Source: Skeletonema tropicum
Lineage: Eukaryota; Bacillariophyta; Thalassiosirophyceae; Thalassiosirales; Thalassiosiraceae
DNA length: 64,000 nt
Direction of reading: 5' to 3'
Assembly (NCBI GenBank): GCA_037178625.1
Contig: CM074131.1
Coordinates: 186,001 to 250,000 of the forward strand
The position numbers and the translations under genes were made by a program. The notes beneath the pieces are model-generated. The model had not been told where the DNA came from and ran no database searches. It saw nothing but the letters and a program-made list of their open reading frames with translations. Positions 57,628 through 64,000 of the stretch are shown piece by piece; position 1 is the stretch's first letter, and each line of letters starts with the position of its first letter.

Positions 57628-59645
57628 GTAATAGTCCTTGTCGTTGGACGGACTTCTTTTCCATCGTCTCGAGATAAAGCTCATCGTCGCTGGAGGAGGA
57701 GGAATCTGCGTGCACGTCGTCGTTACCGAAAGAACCACACTCGGAATGAGTTCTTCTCTAAGGTCACCGATGGACGATTCACCCAGCCGACTTGGTCTGA
57801 TGATATTGGTGCCTTTCTTGACGGTGTTGATGTTCTCTATTGCGCCCGAAAGTTACTGAAGGATCATGAGGATGAATTGCAGCGTGAGAAGAAGGATGCT
57901 TTGAAGCGTTTGACGGAGAAGGTGCTGAAGCGTATGAAGGAGGAACGGATTAAGAAGAAGGAAGCACGGAAGAAAGAGAAGGAGGAGTCAAAGGAATACA
58001 TGTCCGATGCTCCTCAGTCCTTTTCACATCCACGCTCACCGTTCTCTCCAGGTGTTGTCGATGCTTTTCTTGAGAGCAAGCGAGTGCTCGACGTGATGGT
58101 TTCTATCAATGGTCTCAGAGTTGAAGATCATATCGCCAATGTGAAGGCTCTCTTGGGTAGAGTTGCACTCTTACGTGGTCCTATTCGGTTTGCTCAGATG
58201 GAAAGTTCGTCTATTGCAGATCCAGATAATCCCAACTTCTACAATACCCCGTTGATTTGGGACACTGGCGCCTCGTGGGGTCTTTCTCCCTTTCGTGCTG
58301 ACTTCATTGACTATGAAGAAGTTAGTATTCCTGTGAAAGATATCTCCAAAACAAATATGGTGATTGGGATTGGTACAGTCATGTACAAGTTGAGAGCAAC
58401 GAACGGCGACGAACTTCTTGTTCCTGGAATCAGCTACCATCTTCCTGAGTGTGATATTCGGCTAATGAGTCCGCAAGTTTACCACAAACTATATGGAGGA
58501 TGCAGTATTGTTGATGGTGATAAAGTTGATTGGAGATTGCCCAAGCAGTTCGAAATGTCTACCGTGCATCACATTGAGATTCCGATGAATAAAGAAACAA
58601 ATTTGCCAATGTTGTTCAATGTGACTTGCACTGAGGAGGAACGTACTACTATCGGTCCACGCTTTACCAAAGCGGTTGCGCATCTTCGTCACGCTCGAGG
58701 TTTCTTCCTTGGAAAGTGGAGTGTTACTGAAGCAGAGGATGAATACGAATTCGATGATTTCCTGCACCTGTACCCCTGCGTTACCAATGTCGACAACTTG
58801 AATATTTCCGCGGCTCAGAAGGCGCTCTTGTTGTGGCATTTCAAGCTTGGTATCTCTGTCAAGGACGTTCAACAATTGATGAAGCCTCATCGTGCGATGC
58901 AGGAGGATGGAACGTCCCAAATCTTTCCGGCAGTGTTGAAAGCAGATCCTCCAGAAGCAGCTAACTGTCCGTTGCCGGTCTGTCCTACTTGCAAGCTGGC
59001 AAGTGCGAAACGATCGAAACCTCCGTCTCCATCTGTCTCTAAGAATGATCCCGAGAAGGTGGATGTGCTTGCCCGTGACAGATATTTGCCTGGTGATTTC
59101 GTCAGTTCTGATCAGTTCAAGGTTCCCGTTACTGGTCGCGCCCTTTCTGGATTCGATGAAGATCTCTACAATTGTGGTACTGTGTATCATGACATGGCTA
59201 CTTCCTATATACACATGGAGTTCCAGTCTGATGGCACTGCTTCGGAGACCCTCAAGGGCAAGATTCACTATGAGCAATTCTTGGAAGAATTTGGTGTTAC
59301 TATCAAGCATCTTCACTCTGACAATGGTATCTATGTTGCGAAGGATTTTCATGATGATTGTTCCAGTAAAGGACAAAAGCAGACGTTCTCTGGTGTTGGA
59401 TCTCAATTTGAAAATGGTGCCGCTGAGAGAGCTATTCAAACTATCTTTTGGATGGCACGTTCCATGATGCTTCACGTTGCGTTGCGTTGGAACGAGCACG
59501 AAGTTGATAGCCCCCGCCTTTGGCCCTTTGCTGTTCAACACGCAGTTTGGCTCTACAATCGTTTGCCCAACAGAGTGACTGGTCTTACTCCGTTAGAACG
59601 TCTTTCCGGTGTTAAGGATGATCATCGTGATTTACGTCGTGTTCA
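57628..59645 (+). CDS. copia pol part 1: protease and integrase core
   Basis: The frame is open from 57628 with no obvious ATG until later, so expression probably depends on gag or a lost frame join. A Lys/Arg-rich region is followed by the aspartic protease site LIWDTGASWGLSP, a pre-integrase zinc-binding-like part (LLWHFKLGI, CPTCKLA), and the integrase catalytic core with its D, D and E in SSDQFKV, LHSDNGIY and NGAAERAIQ. The pre-integrase region lacks the usual GH after LGI. The frame is lost at about 59645 in the conserved HVWG-type motif, consistent with one missing base. Confidence 0.88.
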
Positions 59646-60553
59646 GTGTGGGGATCTCCCTGCTATGTCCTGGATCCTAAGCTTCAGAGTGGAAAGAAAC
59701 TTGCTAAGTTCGATAAGCGTGCCCGTCTTGGTCAGTACCTTGGTTTCTCTCCCGAGCACTCTACACTGGTTGCTTTGGTCCGTCATCTTGGTTCTGGTCA
59801 CGTCAGCCCTCAGTGGCACGTTGTTTTTGATGACAAGTTCCAGAGTGTCTTCAGCAATGGTGCTATGTCCGACGAAGATTTTGATGAACTCTGTTCTTTG
59901 CTGTACGACACTAGCCGAGACCATTACGTTCCGCCTTCTGATGTTGATGAGGATGGAAATTATGTGTACTATCCCCCTCCCCTTGATGATATTTGGCTGA
60001 GCGAAGAGGAACGTCGCGAGATGAAAGTCCGTGTTCAGGAATGGAAAGATCGTCTGAAGGCCGAACGCTGTGCTCATGAAGAGTCATTTGCTTCAGAGAA
60101 GGATTCCATCTCCCAAGTTGTCGAGTTTGATCCTGTTGTCGAAGAGATCAATGTTGCTCCGTCTGCTCCCTTGCCGCCTACTTCTAATGAAGCCTCCACA
60201 GTTGGTAATTCAGTTCCAGAAGGAGCTTCAGTGCCTGAATCAGAAGGAGGTGATGTAGAGTCTCCTGATGCGGATGATGAAGTATTCGACGAAGATGTTC
60301 CCTTCAATGAAGAAGATGCTCTTAAGTCTGTTGACAATAATTGGAGCAGGAAACTCCGTGATCGTTCAAAGTTGCAAAAACCTGAAAAACTCCGTACGCT
60401 GAACTCTACTACTTGGCAAGATGCTCTCAATTACTCTCCGCGTGATATGGCACACCTTTCTGTCGCTCAACGCAGTTATTTGACTAAGTCTGAATATCGT
60501 CGGTTCTTTGCTCATTATGCGTCACTCTCGGTAAACAAACTGTCCCACCTAGA
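59646..60553 (+). CDS. copia pol part 2: integrase C-terminus and linker (shifted frame)
   Basis: It continues the integrase after a frameshift with VWGSPCYVLDPKLQSGKKL and RARLGQYLGFSPEHSTLV, both typical of copia integrase C-termini. An acidic linker follows. The frame runs on to 60608, but homology moves to another frame at about 60545. Confidence 0.85.
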
Positions 60554-62395
60554 GTGGCCCGATTGTCGGCGAAGAAGCAGCAGTATAGGCAGCGTATGGC
60601 AGCTATGATTGAGTCAGCCGATAATCTTCTCATGCAGATGGAACTCGAGGTCCCTACAGTCGAAGATCTCATGGCTAGTCCTTTGGCAAAGTTTATTCAT
60701 CTCGCAGTCAACAACACAAACTACAGTGGAAGTACCAAGGAATTGATTGCAAACTACGTCCATCCACTGTTCCTGAAAGCGAAAGCTCAAGCATCTTCCG
60801 AGGACAACCCTAATTGGAACCAAGCTATGTATGGTGATGCTGCAGCCGAGTATTGGGAAGCTTGCAAGGTTGAGATTGCGACGTTGGAGAAAATGGAATC
60901 TTGGGAAGTTGTTGATATTCCTCCTGGGAAGCATATTCTTGGTAGCACTTGGGCATTTCGTCTCAAGCGTTATCCAGATGGTAGACCTAAGAAGTACAAA
61001 GCTCGTTTTGTTGCTCGTGGCGATCAGCAGATCAAGGATGTGGAGTACAAGGAAACTTATGCTCCTGTGGTGTCGTGGGCGACAGTTCGTTTGATGCTCA
61101 TCTTGGAGTCTATGCTTGGACTCAAGTCTTGTCAGGCCGATGTTGAATGTGCTTTCTTGCACGGTCATTTGGAAGAAGGCGAAGAAATCTACATGCACAT
61201 GCCGCGTGGTTTCAAGCAGGAAGGTAAATGTCTCCGCTTGAAGAGGTCATTGTACGGACTCAAGCAAGCTCCACGTGCATTTCACACCTATTTGGTCAAA
61301 GCTTTGGAGAAGCAAGGTTTACGTCAGTCTCATTTGGATCCCTGTCTCTTTATTGGAGATAAAGTTGTCGCCGTTACTTTTGTTGACGACTGTTTGTTTT
61401 GGGCCAAAGATGAGAAAGATATCAATGCACTTTTGGTTCGTCTTCGCAGCGATGAAGAGCATGGTTTGCTTCTAGAGAAGGAAGGTGATGCTGCTGGTTT
61501 CTTGGGTGTTGATTTGAAGAAGAAGAATGGTCAGGTTGAAATGACTCAAACTGGTCTCATCGACCGCATCATCACTGCTCTCGGTCTAGAAGGAGGACAA
61601 CACCATCCAAAGCTAACTCCGGCAAGTTCCAAGCCTTTGGTTCGTGATACTGACGGCGCTGCTGCAGAAGGAGCGTTCTCCTATTCAAGTGTTGTTGGAA
61701 TGTTGCTCTATCTCTCTGGTCACTCTCGTCCCGATATTGCCTACGCTGTGAACTGTTGTGCGAGGTACATGTTCTCTCCACGCAAGTCTCACGAAGAAGC
61801 TCTCATCAGGATCGGTTTGTATCTCAAGGGTACACGTGATAAGGGATTGATTCTCACCCCTACTTCGAATGTTCTCAATGTCGAAGCTTATCCTGACGCA
61901 GATTTTGGTGGTTTGTACGGACACGAACATCCCAGTGACCCTGCCTGTGTCAAGAGTAGAACAGGATTCGTCATCAAGGTTGCTAATTGGCCTGTTTTGT
62001 GGAAGTCTCAATTGCAGTCTTCGAAGACAGCCCTCAGCACTATGGAAGCAGAGATTACAGCTCTTGCTCATTGTTGTAGAGAACTCTTTCCTCTCATCGA
62101 CATGGTTAAGAGTCTCAGCAAGGTCTACGGTCTTGAGGAGCAAGCTGCGGAGATGAAAGTCTCTATTCACGAAGATAACGCTGGAGCTTTGCTTCTGGCA
62201 CAGACTCTTCCGCCTCAGTTTACTCCCCGTTCGAAGTGGTATCACATCGAGACAGTTTGGTTTCGTGAGGAGATTGTTAAGAGACAGATCAAGTTGATGA
62301 AGATCTGTACGACGGAACAACTTGGAGACATCTTTACGAAAGGTCTATCCAAGGATGTGTTCCAGATCTTGAGGAGGAAGCTCATGGGTTGGTAG
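60554..62395 (+). CDS. copia pol part 3: reverse transcriptase and RNase H
   Basis: 613 codons. RVT_2 motifs: LGSTWAFRLKRYPDG, YKARFVARGDQQ, ADVECAFLHGHLEE, RSLYGLKQAPRAF and the active site VTFVDDCLF. RNase H motifs: AYPDADFGG, KSRTGFVIKV, ALSTMEAEITAL, IHEDNAGALLL, SKWYHIETVWFREE and GDIFTKGL. It copies the element RNA into DNA and degrades the template strand. The frame is intact from its first codon to the TAG just before the polypurine tract. The first codon is GTG, because the true join with part 2 lies just upstream in a broken frame. Confidence 0.95.
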   Translation: MARLSAKKQQYRQRMAAMIESADNLLMQMELEVPTVEDLMASPLAKFIHLAVNNTNYSGSTKELIANYVHPLFLKAKAQASSEDNPNWNQAMYGDAAAEYWEACKVEIATLEKMESWEVVDIPPGKHILGSTWAFRLKRYPDGRPKKYKARFVARGDQQIKDVEYKETYAPVVSWATVRLMLILESMLGLKSCQADVECAFLHGHLEEGEEIYMHMPRGFKQEGKCLRLKRSLYGLKQAPRAFHTYLVKALEKQGLRQSHLDPCLFIGDKVVAVTFVDDCLFWAKDEKDINALLVRLRSDEEHGLLLEKEGDAAGFLGVDLKKKNGQVEMTQTGLIDRIITALGLEGGQHHPKLTPASSKPLVRDTDGAAAEGAFSYSSVVGMLLYLSGHSRPDIAYAVNCCARYMFSPRKSHEEALIRIGLYLKGTRDKGLILTPTSNVLNVEAYPDADFGGLYGHEHPSDPACVKSRTGFVIKVANWPVLWKSQLQSSKTALSTMEAEITALAHCCRELFPLIDMVKSLSKVYGLEEQAAEMKVSIHEDNAGALLLAQTLPPQFTPRSKWYHIETVWFREEIVKRQIKLMKICTTEQLGDIFTKGLSKDVFQILRRKLMGW

Positions 62396-62421
62396 AACAC
62401 ATGAGGATCTCTGAGAAGGAG

Positions 62422-62817
62422 TGTGATGGATAGCCGACTTAGATGGCAATCCCCAATTGTATGGAAAAGAACTTTAGGTTTAGTTTAGGTAGTTCCACGT
62501 CAAGGAATACCGCTTGTGAATGATATTAGGATGTCAGAATCAGTCATCTGACACATCTAATCTTAGGATTGACATCCGGGTCTTCCCAGATGTCAAGGCT
62601 CTCGTGAAGCTTTGCGACGGCAGAGCATCCTCATGATGAGCAAGTAGTTTTTAATAAAAATAATCCATCAAGTAAAACAGAAGTCTACAGTCCAATCGAA
62701 TTGATTCAACGCCCTACATCTCCTTTTATCTATTGGTGTTTGAGTTCTACAACCACTCAGACACTTCCATCGACGGTTACGCTAACGTCTCCCTCATCAA
62801 CTAAGTGAACTATTACA
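62422..62817 (+). repeat. 3' LTR of the copia element
   Basis: 396 bp, directly preceded by the purine tract gagaaggag and followed by the acgct target duplication. Confidence 0.95.
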
Positions 62818-62822
62818 ACGCT

Positions 62823-64000
62823 CAGTTGACGGCACAAAATCATTTCTGGGTGCAGTAGAGGCTGTTCGCAAACCTGATGACATCAAAAATGGAATCGGAA
62901 GGATGCTATGGGACCATAGAGGAATGGACGCGGTATTTTAGTGGTGTTAGTCCCTGCATTGCCATTGAAAAGGGTGCCAAGATGACAACATTAGTGTGGA
63001 GGAAGTCATGAAAATGAAATAAAAAGATGAGATGACTCCAGAGAGCAAAAAGCAGTCACGTTTTCCGTGACTCCACGCTTAAAGCTAGCGAGTCTACTAG
63101 CTTCATTCGTAACGGGACAGACTTTTTCAGCTCCATCATCAACCGAAATCAACCAAAATGGTCTCGGCGCGGCCACAATATAGTCGTCCACACTGACCCC
63201 GGCGACAAAACCAACATGCGTAATCGATAGAGTATCATCTCAGCTGCAGCCAGCTTCAATGCACGGCTTTATCGGACGTATATTGACCGAGATCGAAGAA
63301 CGCAAAGATGAGATGAAAATGATGGGACACACTAGTTTTAGACTGGTATCTGTACAAGATCGATTTTTACATTGTAGGGAGCAGGGTTAGGCTGGAATGT
63401 ATTCTTGGATTTAGCACCGGAGCCCCCTTCTCTCACGCACTTAACCCATCCTTCCAAGTCAGCGTCGGTCACTCCTAAAAGCTTGGCGAAAGCTGATTCA
63501 TGTATCCAGTAGGTGGATGTCTCGAGAGTGATGACGGCTTTCGCCACTTGTAGGAATGACACCATCGGAATCTGGCACGCTTTGTTACAATTATTCTACT
63601 CAATCATCTAGTATCTACCTAATGAATAGACAAGGCATGCTTTTATGGACGAATATCTTGTTATTGTTAGCAAATATGAACCAAATGCATCGCCGACGTG
63701 TGAAAAGCGATCTCTCTATGGCATTGCCTAGTTTAGACGCAGTATTACGCAGCAAAAAGAGCTACTCCAACCTAGCACAGCGATCGGCTCGCTCCAATAG
63801 GTCTTCTAGAAGAGCTCTGCAAGTGGAACGGGTTGAATCGACCGCTTAGTTGCCGAGAATGAACAGCCTGACTGTCGGAGGTCGGATTTTCTCTGCAATT
63901 CTAAAATTGCTACATAACAAATCGCTAGTAAAACGAAAGAAAAAAATTTGAAAATGGGTTGAAATGATGTCTCAGGGAGTCGTCGATTCTATTGCTCTGA
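62823..64000. other. Right flank of the copia element
   Basis: Just outside the element, 62829-62942 (plus) is a clean open stretch (VDGTKSFLGAVEAVRKPDDI onward) ending in TAG that could be a truncated exon. On the minus strand 63338-63565 encodes 75 codons including YWIHESAFAKLLGVTDADLE, and on the plus strand 63619-63849 encodes about 76 codons ending in a basic Ser/Arg segment. None is recognisable and I call no gene. Confidence 0.4.

Larger units (their letters stand above)
53976..62817 (+). mobile_element. Ty1/copia LTR retrotransposon (young insertion, frameshifted ORFs)
   Basis: This is an 8.84-kb element with a perfect 5-bp target duplication, acgct at 53971-53975 and 62818-62822. 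The LTRs (395 and 396 bp) start TGTGATGG, end TTACA and differ at only two positions, one substitution and one indel, so insertion is very recent. The domain order gag, protease, integrase, reverse transcriptase, RNase H is the copia order. The RT active site reads FVDDC as in diatom CoDi-type elements. A polypurine tract (gagaaggag) precedes the 3' LTR. The reading frame breaks at about 56480, between gag and pol, at about 59645 and at about 60545. Confidence 0.96.

Noticed and set aside
58489..59541. 350-codon minus ORF inside the copia element
   Set aside because: Antisense shadow of the protease-integrase frame; its peptides have no independent motif.
63338..63849. Two small ORFs in the right flank
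   Set aside because: Short, unrecognised, with no supporting structure; recorded in the flank entry only.

Overview
The window looks like nuclear DNA from a diatom, probably a centric one. Four things suggest this. There are three copies of a bacterial-type S-adenosylmethionine decarboxylase (SpeD) fused to an aminopropyltransferase, an architecture known from diatom long-chain polyamine synthesis. Introns are short (mostly about 75-105 bases) with GT-AG borders. Proteins carry long Ser/Asn/Asp-rich low-complexity tracts. A Ty1/copia retrotransposon has the FVDDC reverse-transcriptase variant. The species cannot be named from the sequence. No rRNA, tRNA or CRISPR array was seen.

Layout. 1-9387 (minus): an 11-exon gene for a very large secreted protein that joins DUF1800 and DUF1501, cut by the left window edge. 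9388-10977: intergenic, with an inverted repeat and a plus-strand relic of the polyamine gene's last exon. 10978-13410 (minus): an intact MATE-family transporter. 13118-24708: a 3.86-kb unit present three times head to tail; each unit holds one complete SpeD-aminopropyltransferase gene, and both internal junctions cut the MATE gene after about 97 codons. 24709-26973: apparently non-coding, with a strong foldback. 26984-27598: a short transposon-like element with a perfect 10-bp target duplication and a small ORF. 28438-29220 (plus): a hypothetical Lys-rich protein. 29990-33304 (minus): a repetitive Cys-rich protein gene that has lost its 5' end at an LTR and has an internal frameshift. 33305-38625: two about 270-bp LTR-like repeats around 4.8 kb with no recognisable polymerase. 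38626-42474: mostly non-coding, with a G-rich tandem repeat. 42475-43781 (plus): a frameshifted ORF pair, possibly mobile-element derived. 44882-49309 (minus): a six-exon family-A DNA polymerase (Pol theta/nu type) with a 22-base microexon. 50159-52290 (minus): a large unknown ORF with two in-frame TAG codons. 52538-53341 (plus): a broken unknown gene. 53976-62817 (plus): a young Ty1/copia element with near-identical LTRs and a 5-bp target duplication, but several frameshifts. 62823-64000: right flank, nothing recognised.

How it may fit together. The fused SpeD-aminopropyltransferase makes decarboxylated SAM and would use it in the same polypeptide to build polyamines. An N-terminal membrane anchor would place it on an internal membrane. 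The triplication raises dosage and puts the MATE gene's 5' end just upstream of two of the three copies. Any link between polyamine synthesis and the adjacent MATE transporter is inference from proximity only. The right half of the window is rich in mobile elements and decayed genes.
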